The position numbers were made by a program, and so were the translations under genes. This document shows, one piece after another, positions 24,597 to 34,061 of a DNA stretch of 64,000 nt. Source of the DNA: an uncultured Bacilli bacterium (GTDB lineage: Bacteria > Bacillota_I > Bacilli_A > RF39 > UBA660); the NCBI GenBank assembly GCA_949425635.1, contig CASPWD010000003.1, positions 156,053 to 220,052 on the forward strand. Direction: 5' to 3'. Each line of letters opens with the position of its first letter. The stretch's first letter is position 1. A model generated the notes under the pieces. The model ran no database searches. It was not told the DNA's origin and saw only the letters and a program-made list of their open reading frames with translations.

Positions 24597-25844
24597 ATGG
24601 CAACAAGTGAAAATATAGATGCAAGATTGCAGAGAGTAGAATCTTCTGTTTCAAGTTTAAACTCTAATTTAAACAAGTCAAAAACAGATATATCAAAAAA
24701 TAAAACAAACATAGAACAAAATAAAACAGATATAGATACTTTAAAATCAGATGTTTCTAAAAATGCAAATGATATATCTATAATGAAAGTTGACCAAACA
24801 AATACAAATGCTGATGTTAGACTACTAAAAACTAATGTATCTAATATAAATGAAGATATAGTTGATTTAGCAAATCACGTTGACTATGTAGATGAAAAAC
24901 ATGATAATCTTGAAAAGAAGCATACAGAAGAAATCACAGTTGTAAATGATGAAATTGTTAATATCTATAAAGGAATTACAAAAATTGAAGATACAGTAAA
25001 TGAAATAAAAAATAATGGTGTGCCAAACAGACCACCATACCCAAATTGGGGTTGTGGATGTATGCCACCACAACCACCAGAAGAACCTGAGGAACCTGTA
25101 TTACCTGAAAATGCTACAATACTAGATAAATTAGTTGCAGATTATTTAAAAGAACAGATAGGTAATGTATTATGTACTATAATACCAAGACATGATATTT
25201 CTTCAAATTGGACATTAAATGACCCAGTTTTGACAATGGGAGAATATGGTGTTGAAGATGATACTCATAGAATTAAAAGAGGTGATGGTACTTCTAAATG
25301 GTCAGAACTACCTTATGAAACATTTGGTATTGAGAGTATAGTTGCTGATAAAGCATCTGATATTAGATACGATAATTCAGAAAGTGGATTACAAAAGTTT
25401 AATGTACAAGATGTATTAGATTTCTTAATTAAAACAGATGAAGAATTTGCTAAAAAATTTGATAAGAAAGAAGATATATCAAATCGTAAAGATGATTTAT
25501 CTAATACAGATAATGTAAATAGTAATTCATATCCTACAACAAAAGCAGTTGTAGATTATGTAAGAGATGTTGTAAATGATTTACCAAGTGTTGACCCAGA
25601 TGACCCAAATCATACAGGAAATTGCTTACCAGAAGTTGAGGATACAACAAAAGATTATACATTACAAAATATTCAAGGTGAAACTAAATGGGTTGAAAAT
25701 GCAAGTGGTTCTATACAGGATATCGCTGCATTACAACAAAAGATAGATGACCAACAAATAGAAATAAATACATTAAAATCAGACCTACAAGCATTACAAA
25801 ACAGGTTTGATAGTTTAATAGATTTGAATGAGGAGGAATTTTAG
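24597..25844 (+). CDS. Trimeric tail fibre with Mtd-N-like domain
   Basis: 415 residues. Heptad-rich coiled coil ~5-140 with NKTDIDTLKSDV-type repeats, a Pro/Cys hinge ~141-172 (GCGCMPPQPPEEP), then a domain ~202-240 with NDPVLTMGEYGVEDDT and GDGTSKWSELPY, the signature of the Mtd N-terminal / hairpin tail-fibre module. Ends in a second coiled coil and DLNEEEF, nearly the same end as the next gene (DLNEVQF). A receptor-binding or fibre shaft role is expected. Confidence 0.78.
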   Translation: MATSENIDARLQRVESSVSSLNSNLNKSKTDISKNKTNIEQNKTDIDTLKSDVSKNANDISIMKVDQTNTNADVRLLKTNVSNINEDIVDLANHVDYVDEKHDNLEKKHTEEITVVNDEIVNIYKGITKIEDTVNEIKNNGVPNRPPYPNWGCGCMPPQPPEEPEEPVLPENATILDKLVADYLKEQIGNVLCTIIPRHDISSNWTLNDPVLTMGEYGVEDDTHRIKRGDGTSKWSELPYETFGIESIVADKASDIRYDNSESGLQKFNVQDVLDFLIKTDEEFAKKFDKKEDISNRKDDLSNTDNVNSNSYPTTKAVVDYVRDVVNDLPSVDPDDPNHTGNCLPEVEDTTKDYTLQNIQGETKWVENASGSIQDIAALQQKIDDQQIEINTLKSDLQALQNRFDSLIDLNEEEF

Positions 25845-25846
25845 AG

Positions 25847-27301
25847 ATGGCTAATGGATTATTAGAAAAGAAAAATTTGGAAGATATCGCAGCTGCGATT
25901 CGTGTAAAAAATGGAAAAACAGAAGTAAAGTACAAGCCAAGTCAAATGGCAGATGCTATTATGGAAATAAAAACAGGTGGTAGTATAATTGTTTCAAATG
26001 AGGTAAGTGAGGTACACATAGTAGACGGTAAAACTACAATAAATGTACCCAAGACTGAAAAAGAACCAGAGGTAGGAGATTATATTGTAGCACAAACTAG
26101 GAATGGTAACGATTATGATGCTGCAGTATTTAGGATAGATGCTGTTGATAAAGATACAGATGCTGATAATTATATATGTTCAGTAACAGTAAGTGATACA
26201 CTTGATGTTATTGGTGTAGATTCAAGTGATGCAACAGCATTAGCAACAGATATTATGAAAGGTAAAACTGCTTATGTAAATAATGAAAAAGTAACTGGTA
26301 CTTTAGAAGCTTTAGTAGGAAAAGATTTAAAAGTTAAGTCTGTAACTAAAGGGATTGGAGATGCTGGTCCTGGTGGTTCTACTGTTACTTATAGCGACAT
26401 TAATGTAACTTTTACAAATGATTTAACAGCATCTCAAGTAATTAATTCTACAACAAGAACAATAGAAACATCTATTGATTACAGTGATATAGCAACAGCA
26501 ATAGACTTAAAAGCAGGAGACATTGTTACAGGAAAAACAGTATTAGGTATTGCAGGTGCTGGTGGTGCTGCAGGTGGTATTGATACAACTGATGCAAATG
26601 CAACAGCAGATAATATTGAAAGCGGAAAAACAGCTTATGTAAATGGAGCTAAAATAACTGGTACTCTTTCTTTATTAAGTGGAAAAGTTGCTTCTGATAA
26701 TGCAAGTGCTGTAATAAATGATGCTAAAGATGGATTAACAGTTGAATTAGGAAAAACAACTAAATCAATACTAGCAGCAAATTCAGCATTAAAATCAGAT
26801 ATATCATTTACAGATATAAATACTGCTTTAACAGCAGGAGGTATTGGTGTAAATGCAACTGATATTGCTCAAGGTAAAACTATTTTAGGTGTTGCAGGTA
26901 CATTTACAAGTGATGCTAATGCTGTAGCTGCAAATATGGTAAAAGATAAAACAGCTTATGTAAATGGTGTTAAAGTTACAGGTACAATGAAAGAAGTAAC
27001 AGGAACAACTGGTAAACTTATAAATAAAACAACAACTGAAACTGACAAATTAGTATTTACACCAGAAAATAATGGTTATGTTGAAACTTCATCTGAATTA
27101 CACATTTTAAATACAGATTTAGTAACAACTTTAGGATTAACAGCAAATAAAATAGCAAAAGGAACAACTATTTTAGGTGTTGAAGGAACATTTGAAGCAA
27201 CAACAGAAAAAGAAGATAAAATTACAGAATTAACAAATAAAGTTGCTGAATTACAAGCAATTATAGACGGATACGAAGACTTAAATGAGGTACAATTCTA
27301 G
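25847..27301 (+). CDS. Tail fibre with GKTAYVNG repeats
   Basis: 484 residues, ATG 2 bp after the previous stop. N-terminal tag MANGLLEKKNLEDIAAAIR shared with the next gene. At least four copies of the motif ATA..I..GKTAYVNG.KITGTL, a repeat common in Firmicutes phage tail proteins. C-terminal heptads (LTNKVAELQAIIDGYEDL) for trimerisation. Confidence 0.78.
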   Translation: MANGLLEKKNLEDIAAAIRVKNGKTEVKYKPSQMADAIMEIKTGGSIIVSNEVSEVHIVDGKTTINVPKTEKEPEVGDYIVAQTRNGNDYDAAVFRIDAVDKDTDADNYICSVTVSDTLDVIGVDSSDATALATDIMKGKTAYVNNEKVTGTLEALVGKDLKVKSVTKGIGDAGPGGSTVTYSDINVTFTNDLTASQVINSTTRTIETSIDYSDIATAIDLKAGDIVTGKTVLGIAGAGGAAGGIDTTDANATADNIESGKTAYVNGAKITGTLSLLSGKVASDNASAVINDAKDGLTVELGKTTKSILAANSALKSDISFTDINTALTAGGIGVNATDIAQGKTILGVAGTFTSDANAVAANMVKDKTAYVNGVKVTGTMKEVTGTTGKLINKTTTETDKLVFTPENNGYVETSSELHILNTDLVTTLGLTANKIAKGTTILGVEGTFEATTEKEDKITELTNKVAELQAIIDGYEDLNEVQF

Positions 27302-27322
27302 TAAAGAAGGAGTTAATAGATT

Positions 27323-27862
27323 ATGGCAAATGGAATAGTAGAAAAGGCATCATTGCAACAAGTTGCAGATGCTATTCGTATTAAAAACGAATTAACAACT
27401 AAATATAAACCAGCAGAAATGCCTCAAGCCATAAAAGATATAGCATTAGGGGTTGATACCTCTGATGCTACTGCTGGTGAACATAATATGTCAAAAGGAA
27501 AAACTGCTTATGCTAAAGGTGAAAAGATAACAGGTACATTAGAAGATACAGTAGCTGAATACCCTACAACTAAACCATCTGAAACGACTTATACAAAAAA
27601 TATAGTAAATGTTGATTTAAGTGATTATTCTAATAATATTAAAATGACCTATGTACCAGATGAGACCATAGGAAAAGATGGGGTAATATTAAGACCTAAT
27701 ATTACTTTAAAACAACCACATACAACAGTAACAGGATTGGAAAATTTAAGAGCAGAAAATGTCAAGAAAGGTGTTAGTATTGCTGGTATATCAGGAACTT
27801 ATGACGTTGACTTGACGGAAATAAAAACTTTGACAGGTAATATATTAGGAGAGGAGGCATAA
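27323..27862 (+). CDS. Short tail fibre paralogue
   Basis: 179 residues, same N-terminal module as the gene before (MANGIVEKASLQQVADAIR) and one GKTAYAKGEKITGTL repeat, then a VTGLENLRAENVKKGVSIAG unit. Probably an accessory fibre arising by duplication. Confidence 0.72.
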   Translation: MANGIVEKASLQQVADAIRIKNELTTKYKPAEMPQAIKDIALGVDTSDATAGEHNMSKGKTAYAKGEKITGTLEDTVAEYPTTKPSETTYTKNIVNVDLSDYSNNIKMTYVPDETIGKDGVILRPNITLKQPHTTVTGLENLRAENVKKGVSIAGISGTYDVDLTEIKTLTGNILGEEA

Positions 27863-27866
27863 TAAA

Positions 27867-29558
27867 TTGGAAGAAATTGAAAATATAAAGAATGAACTAA
27901 ATGAAATAAAAACAGCAAGAGATAGTATTAAAACTGCATTAGAAAACGAAGGTGAAACAGTTACAAATGATATTAGAACTTATGCAGATACAATACCTAA
28001 TGTAAATAAAGTAAAAACAGTAAATAGTGTAGAAGCAGATGAAAATAAAAATGTTCAATTAGATGCTTCTAAAATCAATGTAGATGATACAGCAGAAACT
28101 AAACAAACTGTAAAAGAAGTATCTGATAAAATAATAGATACAGATAAGGCAACAATATCATTTTATGTGAATGATACAGCAGATAATATTAATATAAGTT
28201 TATTTGGAAAAACAGTTAGTAATAATAATTATAATATTGATACAAATAATCCTAAAAATGGTGGTGCTAATTCATTTCTAAGAAATTACGATAAATCTAT
28301 TATGTTTCGAAAAATAAATAATTCTAATGGTAGAATAGATTTATCAGTAGCATCTGAAAATGTAATATTTGACCCTCAAGAAAGTGGTATAACAAGTACA
28401 AAAATTGCACCAGCAATTAGAGAATTAAAGGGTAAGATAGATGCAATATCAGTACCAGATTATTCTGTTATAGAAACAACAGTAACAGAAGGATATTCAA
28501 AAACATATTCATTAACCAAAGACGGAGTAGAAGTAGGAGTTAAGATAAATATTCCAAAAGATTTAGTTGTCAATAAGGGTAATGTAAAAGTAGTAGCAAC
28601 AGCAGGTACACCTTATGAGGGAGCAGTAGTGGGAGATAAATATTTAGATATTGAACTAAATGACCCAACACAAGACCATATCTATATACCAGTTAAAGAA
28701 TTAGTTGATGTATATACTGCTGGTGATGGTATTGAAATAAGTGCAGATAATGTAATCAAATCAAAGAATAGTAATCTTATAAATGGTAGTGCAGAAGGAA
28801 GTATAAGAAGTAAAAATTCTGCACCTGAAACAAGTACTTATGAATTAGGAACCACAGCTACTGCATTAGGAAATTCTACAAAGGCAAGCGGACCTAATTC
28901 CTTATCTGAGGGTAGTTTTTCGGAATCTAGCGGTCCTAGCTCACACGCTGAAGGTAGCTGGACAAAATCAAATGGTTCTAGTTCACATGCTGAAGGGACA
29001 AATACTATAGCATCTTGTAACAATTCGCATGTTCAGGGTAGATATAATGTTGAAGATACTAATGAAAAATATGCCCATATAGTTGGTAATGGTGACGAGA
29101 GTAATAGAAGTAATGCACATACTATTGCTTGGGATGGAACAGGTTGGTTTCAAGGAAATGTAAAAGTAGGTGGAACAGGACAAGACGATACGAATGCTAA
29201 GAACTTAGCAACAGAAGAATATGTAGATGATAAATATAATGCTTTATCTGTTATTGAAATAGTAAGTGCAGATAAAGAACCAGGATATACTTTTTCATTT
29301 GGAAAATTATGTGATAGTGTAATGGTATTCTTAAATGGTGAAAAACTAATAGCTCAAAAATCTAGTTCGCAAACAATAGAAGAATATTCTTATATAGAAA
29401 ATAAAACAGATAACAAGATTACTTCTATTACATTTACAAATGATTTTACTATTACAACAGGAGATAGAATAGAAGCAATTTTAATAAATCCTTCTGAAAT
29501 ATCAACTGCAAGTGAAATATCAACTTCAGGTGAAATTTCTAATGGTGGTGAGGAATAA
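27867..29558 (+). CDS. Tail fibre with YadA-like head repeats
   Basis: 563 residues, TTG start backed by GGAGAGGAGG. Helical N-terminus, beta middle, then ~329-410 repeats of the type ALGNSTKASG, SLSEGSFSESSG, SHAEGSWTKSNG, SHAEGTNTIAS: left-handed beta-roll repeats of trimeric autotransporter (YadA) heads, widely found in Clostridia phage fibres. Ends with a knob domain. Surface binding expected. Confidence 0.78.
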   Translation: MEEIENIKNELNEIKTARDSIKTALENEGETVTNDIRTYADTIPNVNKVKTVNSVEADENKNVQLDASKINVDDTAETKQTVKEVSDKIIDTDKATISFYVNDTADNINISLFGKTVSNNNYNIDTNNPKNGGANSFLRNYDKSIMFRKINNSNGRIDLSVASENVIFDPQESGITSTKIAPAIRELKGKIDAISVPDYSVIETTVTEGYSKTYSLTKDGVEVGVKINIPKDLVVNKGNVKVVATAGTPYEGAVVGDKYLDIELNDPTQDHIYIPVKELVDVYTAGDGIEISADNVIKSKNSNLINGSAEGSIRSKNSAPETSTYELGTTATALGNSTKASGPNSLSEGSFSESSGPSSHAEGSWTKSNGSSSHAEGTNTIASCNNSHVQGRYNVEDTNEKYAHIVGNGDESNRSNAHTIAWDGTGWFQGNVKVGGTGQDDTNAKNLATEEYVDDKYNALSVIEIVSADKEPGYTFSFGKLCDSVMVFLNGEKLIAQKSSSQTIEEYSYIENKTDNKITSITFTNDFTITTGDRIEAILINPSEISTASEISTSGEISNGGEE

Positions 29559-30448
29559 TGATACCATACCATAAAAAAAAGCATTTAGAAGATTTTTATA
29601 CAGATAAATTTATGGAACATACATTATTATTTGAAGGTACAGTAAATGTACCTTCAAGACAATCTGGTCAAATAGCAACAGTAGAACTTCTAGATGATAT
29701 ATCAAATTATGATTATTTACTTGTTGAAAGAACTTATAGTGAAGTTTGTCAAATGCAACCAATAAGAAAAAGAGATGATGGTTTAGATACTTGTAGATTT
29801 TATTTTACAACAGTATCTGATTGGGGTGTTGAAAATGTTAATATGTACTCTTTATGGATTCAAAGAGGAGGTACAAATAAGATAGCTATATTATTTAATA
29901 CATCAACTGTAATTCAAACAGATGGAAATATTAATATAGATTTAAACTATACATTACAACCCATAACTAAGGTAGTAGGAGTTAAACTTACAGAAAGAAC
30001 ATATACAGAAAGAGTATTAAAACAAACTATGTTAGACTTTGCATACCCTATTGGAACATATTATGAAACTTCAAATGCAGATTTTGACCCAAATATCGAA
30101 TTAGGGGGTACTTGGGTAGAAGATACTAAAGGTTTAACAACAGTAGGTGCTTATAAAGCAACAGAAGCTGACCCAGGTTCAAGTAGAACATATTTACACT
30201 CAGGAAGTATTTACGGAGAAAGTAATCATATTTTATCAATAGATGAATTGCCTAGACATAGATTTGGTGTTGGAAGTAGAGCTAGTGGAGAACAAAATGC
30301 TATAGCAGCTTCAGGAAATATGATAGGTAGAGAATTTTTAGGTTCATCAATTTATAATAGTTATTACACGGAATTTTTGGGTAGTGACCAAGCTCATAAT
30401 AACGTGCAACCATCAATAGGTGTAATTAGATGGCACAGAATTGCATAG
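29558..30448 (+). CDS. Tail-tip/knob protein
   Basis: 296 residues, start overlapping the previous stop (TAATG). Begins MIPYHKKKH. N-terminal beta domain, then at ~165 YPIGTYYETSNADFDPN and LGGTWVEDTKGLTTVG, ending VIRWHRIA. This C-terminal module is found in the next two genes and is the collar-like knob of many Firmicutes phage tails. Confidence 0.7.
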   Translation: MIPYHKKKHLEDFYTDKFMEHTLLFEGTVNVPSRQSGQIATVELLDDISNYDYLLVERTYSEVCQMQPIRKRDDGLDTCRFYFTTVSDWGVENVNMYSLWIQRGGTNKIAILFNTSTVIQTDGNINIDLNYTLQPITKVVGVKLTERTYTERVLKQTMLDFAYPIGTYYETSNADFDPNIELGGTWVEDTKGLTTVGAYKATEADPGSSRTYLHSGSIYGESNHILSIDELPRHRFGVGSRASGEQNAIAASGNMIGREFLGSSIYNSYYTEFLGSDQAHNNVQPSIGVIRWHRIA

Positions 30449-30459
30449 GGAGGTATATT

Positions 30460-30993
30460 ATGATACCAAATTGTAAGAAAATTATAAATGATAGTTTGAA
30501 AAAAGAATTATTAGACGTATTCTATCCAATAGGTTCATATTATGAATCATCTGACCCTGATTTCAATCCAAATAGTAGTTGGGGAGGGGTCTGGGTAGAG
30601 GACAGTAAAGGCAGAACTACAATAGGTGCTGGGGAATGTGATGATGAAGAAGCAAGAATATATACATTAGGGCAAAAGATAGGCTCATCAACACAATGGC
30701 TTACAAGCACAAATCAAATACCAGAACATGACCACTATATAAATATACAAGCAGATAAAGGATATCATAAACATGGGATAGCCACAAATAATGGTCAACA
30801 AAATTTAGATTGGGGTTATTTATTTAAGTATGAAGGTACTGCTGCTTATAATTCTGGTTCAATATCAGATACAAGTGGTGCTCATACTCACCAAGTAACT
30901 GGATATACTGATAAAACTGGTGCAAAAGACACAGTTGGGTTTAGTATAATACAATCTAGTATTGTAGTCAAAAGATGGCATAGAATATCTTAG
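30460..30993 (+). CDS. Tail-tip/knob protein, paralogue
   Basis: 177 residues from ATG 30460 (RBS GGGAGGT). Begins MIPNCKK, then YPIGSYYESSDPDFNPN, WGGVWVEDSKGRTTIG and a C-terminal WHRIS, the same module as its neighbours. The frame-internal start at 30430 lies inside the previous gene and is rejected. Confidence 0.72.
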   Translation: MIPNCKKIINDSLKKELLDVFYPIGSYYESSDPDFNPNSSWGGVWVEDSKGRTTIGAGECDDEEARIYTLGQKIGSSTQWLTSTNQIPEHDHYINIQADKGYHKHGIATNNGQQNLDWGYLFKYEGTAAYNSGSISDTSGAHTHQVTGYTDKTGAKDTVGFSIIQSSIVVKRWHRIS

Positions 30994-31005
30994 GAGGAAT
31001 GTATA

Positions 31006-31457
31006 ATGATACCTAATTGCAAAAAGAAAGAAGATAATTTTTTAAATAAATATTATCCTATTGGAAGTATCTATATGAATATAAATCCTGTAGACCCAAA
31101 TAAAATTTGGGGGGGGTATGGGAAAGGATTGAAGATGTCTTTCTAATAGGATGTAGTGAAACATATAATGCAGGTATTATAGGTGGTACAGAAACACATA
31201 GCCATCACTATAAAGTTGCAAGTATAGTAACTAAGATGACGGCTGTAGATGCAAGAGCAGTTGACTATAATACAGATACTGTGAAGGGCAGAACAGTTTT
31301 AAAACAAAATCAAGCATTTAATACAAATAGTAACTTAGGAGATGGTTCTGCATGGAATTATGGTGATGCAACATTTTATATTTCAGATGGTAAAACTGGA
31401 ACTACTTCAAATATGCCACCACATTTACCTGTTTATATATGGAAAAGAATAAAATAA
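31006..31457 (+). CDS. Tail-tip/knob protein requiring a -1 shift at eight Gs
   Basis: The ATG at 31006 (RBS TAGGAGG) starts MIPNCKKKEDN and runs through YPIGSIYMNINP to KIWGG, then hits eight Gs (31109-31116). Frame zero ends after 46 codons. A -1 shift gives WGGVWERIEDVFLIG and continues to IYIWKRIK (150 residues), matching paralogues with WGGVWVEDSKG. So the intact product needs ribosomal or transcriptional slippage, a ninth G, or the run is a phase-variable switch. Confidence 0.7.
31109..31116 (+). other. G8 homopolymer at a -1 frame change
   Basis: Eight consecutive Gs in a very AT-rich genome, at the exact point where the frame must move by -1 (TGG GGG GGG then GTA TGG). Confidence 0.75.
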
Positions 31458-31476
31458 ATAGTGAAGGAGGTATTCA

Positions 31477-32857
31477 ATGATACCTAATTGTAAGCAAGAA
31501 AAAGAAAATAACGATATAAATAAAAATATGTATATGATAACAGAACAAATGATGACTATTTCAGAAGATGTACTTTCTGATTATCCTAATGAAGTTGCAT
31601 ATTTACAAAAATTAGCAAATGATGTTTTAAATGCATCTGATTATAGTGACTATCCAATAGTATTTATGACAAATGTAAATACACCAAGTTCACCAGTTGC
31701 AGCTATAATTTCAAAATATGTAAAAAGAAATAGATTATTAGAAATATCTAGTATATTACCTGCAGAAGCAAAAATAGACCTTTATCAATCTGCAAAGACA
31801 CAAAATGTCTATATTTTAGGCTCTACTGTTGAAATAAGATTAGATGCTAATGATAAAGTAAAAAGTTCATTACTAAAAGAAACTAATAATTTAATAGGTA
31901 CAGTAAACTTACCATTTTTAAGTACAGAGTTTAATGGTAATGGAGATATTGAAACATATACACCTACAAATGATTATCAACCTGCAACAAAAAAGTATGT
32001 AGATGATGTTGTAACAGAAAGTATAAATAATCTTCAACCACCTTCAAAAAAATTAAAATGTAAGAATATATCAACATATACAGATGTTATAGTATCTGAT
32101 AGTGAATGTACTATAAATAATATACAACGAAATAAAGCAGTAGTAATTGAATTTTTAGAATCATATAATCCACGGAGAAATTCGTATAGAATATTCTGTA
32201 TTAAACAGTTCGAACAGTGATGCAATAGTAGATAGTGGTTATATAGAAAGACCTGATTCTTCAGCAGATAATGAAAATGTTTTTATGATTAAAGATACTT
32301 CTAAAGGAGAATATATACATAATGGAATAATAAATGCTGGTGATATGTTTAGATTAGAATTAACTGAATTTTCAGGAATAGAAGGAATTTCTTCATTAAC
32401 AATTAGAATCAATGAAAATGTAAAATTTTTACCTATAAACAGAAATATAGAATATACTCCAACTGCTGATTACCACCCAACAACTAAAAAATATGTAGAT
32501 ACCCAAATACAAAACAATTTATATCATAATTATACAACTGGTGAAACATTATCAGGAGATATATGGATAGATGGAAGTCCTGTGTATAGAAAAGTAATAC
32601 AAATAAATTCAGTAATTAAAAATTTAAGTACATTTGCTCATAATATATCAGGGATTACAAATATAGTAAATATTAAGGGTTATGGTAAGGTAACTGATAA
32701 TGCTTTTGTACCTATAAATAGTTGTTTGACTAATGGTATTAAGCAATATAATTCATGTGTTTGCTTAGAGGGAAGTAATATTATATTCTATATGTCAGCA
32801 GATAGAGAGAACTTCATAAGTGCAAATGTTATAATAGAATATACAAAAGCATTATAG
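31477..32857 (+). CDS. Tail fibre with +1 frameshift at CGG
   Basis: RBS GAAGGAGG, N-terminus MIPNCKQEK as in the two genes before. Frame one carries PTNDYQPATKKYVDD, a common fibre motif, and 232 codons to CCA-CGG-A at 32170-32176, then would stop 14 codons later at TGA. Skipping C32173 gives GGA GAA ATT CGT (GEIRIEYSVLNSS) and joins the frame that continues to 32857, with a second PTADYHPTTKKYVD. The shifted product is 459 residues; the unshifted product would be 247. Confidence 0.75.
32173..32175 (+). other. +1 frameshift site 1 (CCA CGG A)
   Basis: In-frame CGG; the continuing frame starts at the next base (GGA). Confidence 0.75.
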
Positions 32858-32869
32858 GTTGGTGATTAT

Positions 32870-33238
32870 ATGAGTAGTATAGGAAGATTAAAAATAGACG
32901 AAGAAATACAAATTGGAGATTTAGTTGCAATAGACAAAATAAATGGTACTGCACATAAAGCAACATTATTTGATAAAAAAACTGTTGTAGGTGTATGTGC
33001 TGACATATTTCCAGATGCAAATGAAATTCTAATATGTAATGAAGGTATGATAGATGTTAATGTAACTGGAATAATTTGTTTAGGTGACCATCTAGGTGTT
33101 TCTGATAAAGCAGGAAAAGCAGAGGCAATAAATTATGAAATACAAGAAGAGAAACAATTTGATGTTAGAAGTATAGGAAAGGTAATTTATTTAGGGGATA
33201 AATATTCAAAAGCAAGAATACTTCTAAATATTAAGTAA
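32870..33238 (+). CDS. Structural protein with GD-rich beta domain, paralogue
   Basis: 122 residues. Pattern IQIGDLVAIDK, TVVGVCADI, LGDHLGVSDKAGKAEA, RSIGKVIYLGD parallels the protein at 24076 and the left-edge fibre C-terminus. RBS is weak (GGTTGGTGA). Likely a fibre cap or a decoration protein. Confidence 0.62.
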   Translation: MSSIGRLKIDEEIQIGDLVAIDKINGTAHKATLFDKKTVVGVCADIFPDANEILICNEGMIDVNVTGIICLGDHLGVSDKAGKAEAINYEIQEEKQFDVRSIGKVIYLGDKYSKARILLNIK

Positions 33239-33257
33239 TTCTTCTTTACAAGGTTTA

Positions 33258-33274
33258 CCTAGAATTGATTTTAA
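33258..33274 (+). promoter_or_regulatory. Repeated intergenic element (CCAGAAT family), copy 3, diverged
   Basis: CCTAGAATTGATTTTAATAT, 66 nt before the ATG at 33324. It lacks the 3' half of the hairpin. Confidence 0.45.
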
Positions 33275-33323
33275 TATAAAACTGGACATATTATATGTCT
33301 AGTAGGAGAGGTAGGTTTATTTT

Positions 33324-33701
33324 ATGGACGTGAAAGAATTTGAAAAGAAAGCAGAATTAAAAGTGAGTGAGGAATGCTGTTGTGCAACACCAGTAGAAAT
33401 ATCAAGAAAGATAAAAATACATGGTGAACTATGTAATAAGCTTAAAAAGTTATATGAAACTAAAAATGCAGATTATGGAGATAGTATGCATCCATTATTT
33501 GAAGAGTATGGTTTAACAGCATTTAATGTTTTATTTGATATTAAATTAAATAGAATTAAATCATTACAATTCAAAAAAGGAAATTACGAAAGTTTAGAAG
33601 ATAGCTTATTAGATTTAGCTAATTATGCTTTGATAGCTGTTACTGAACTTACAGATAAGAAAAATGAAGAAGAAACTAAAAAGAAAATGTCAAGGTATTA
33701 A
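33324..33701 (+). CDS. DUF1599/Nmad1-like nucleotide-modification protein
   Basis: 125 residues. KLKKLYETKNADYGDS, RIKSLQFKKG and ESLEDSLLDLANYALI match the DUF1599/Nmad1 family, an all-alpha MazG-like fold linked with modified-base metabolism in phages. A CCCA cluster near residue 20 is unusual. It sits among fibre genes without an obvious partner; the DNA methyltransferase at 54984 is the only other DNA-modification gene here. Confidence 0.78.
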   Translation: MDVKEFEKKAELKVSEECCCATPVEISRKIKIHGELCNKLKKLYETKNADYGDSMHPLFEEYGLTAFNVLFDIKLNRIKSLQFKKGNYESLEDSLLDLANYALIAVTELTDKKNEEETKKKMSRY

Positions 33702-33743
33702 AAATCTTTTACATTTTTAGAATTTATCTTATAATAAAAATAA

Positions 33744-33770
33744 AACACATCTTTAAGATGTGTTTTTTGT
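33744..33770 (+). terminator. Intrinsic terminator
   Basis: AACACATCTT / AAGATGTGTT hairpin followed by TTTTTGTT; ends the first fibre cluster. Confidence 0.85.
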
Positions 33771-33872
33771 TGCAACGATAATTTAAAATTCAAATTTAAT
33801 GAGATAAACTGTGAATTTTGATTTATCTATTAATATACTAACATATCTTTAAAAATTTGTCAACCTCTCTAT

Positions 33873-33890
33873 GTAAAATATTAATGAGGG
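33873..33890 (+). promoter_or_regulatory. Putative late promoter element
   Basis: GTAAAATATTAATGAGGG, 172 nt before the next ATG; the intervening RNA is structured. Confidence 0.7.
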
Positions 33891-33919
33891 CAGAAAATGT
33901 CTTAAATAATTGAATATAA

Positions 33920-34040
33920 GTACAGGGAGAAGGGTTCTGGGTTACAGAAATGCTGTACAACATATAAAGGTTATTGATACAAGAAGGATTGTAGAGATAT
34001 AACCATTTTAACCATACTTTCTCCCAGTATGGTTATTTTT
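33920..34040 (+). ncRNA. Structured leader ending in a terminator-like hairpin
   Basis: Part of a 360-bp gap. GTACAG (33920) pairs with CTGTAC (33953), enclosing TTCTG/CAGAA with a GGTTA loop. GGTTAT (33969) can pair with ATAACC (33999), and the same ATAACCAT can instead pair with ATGGTTAT (34030). The last hairpin AACCATAC / GTATGGTT is followed by ATTTTT, 8 nt before the RBS of the gene at 34062. The layout is that of an attenuator or riboswitch. Confidence 0.5.
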
Positions 34041-34061
34041 ATGGAAGGAGGAAAATCATAA

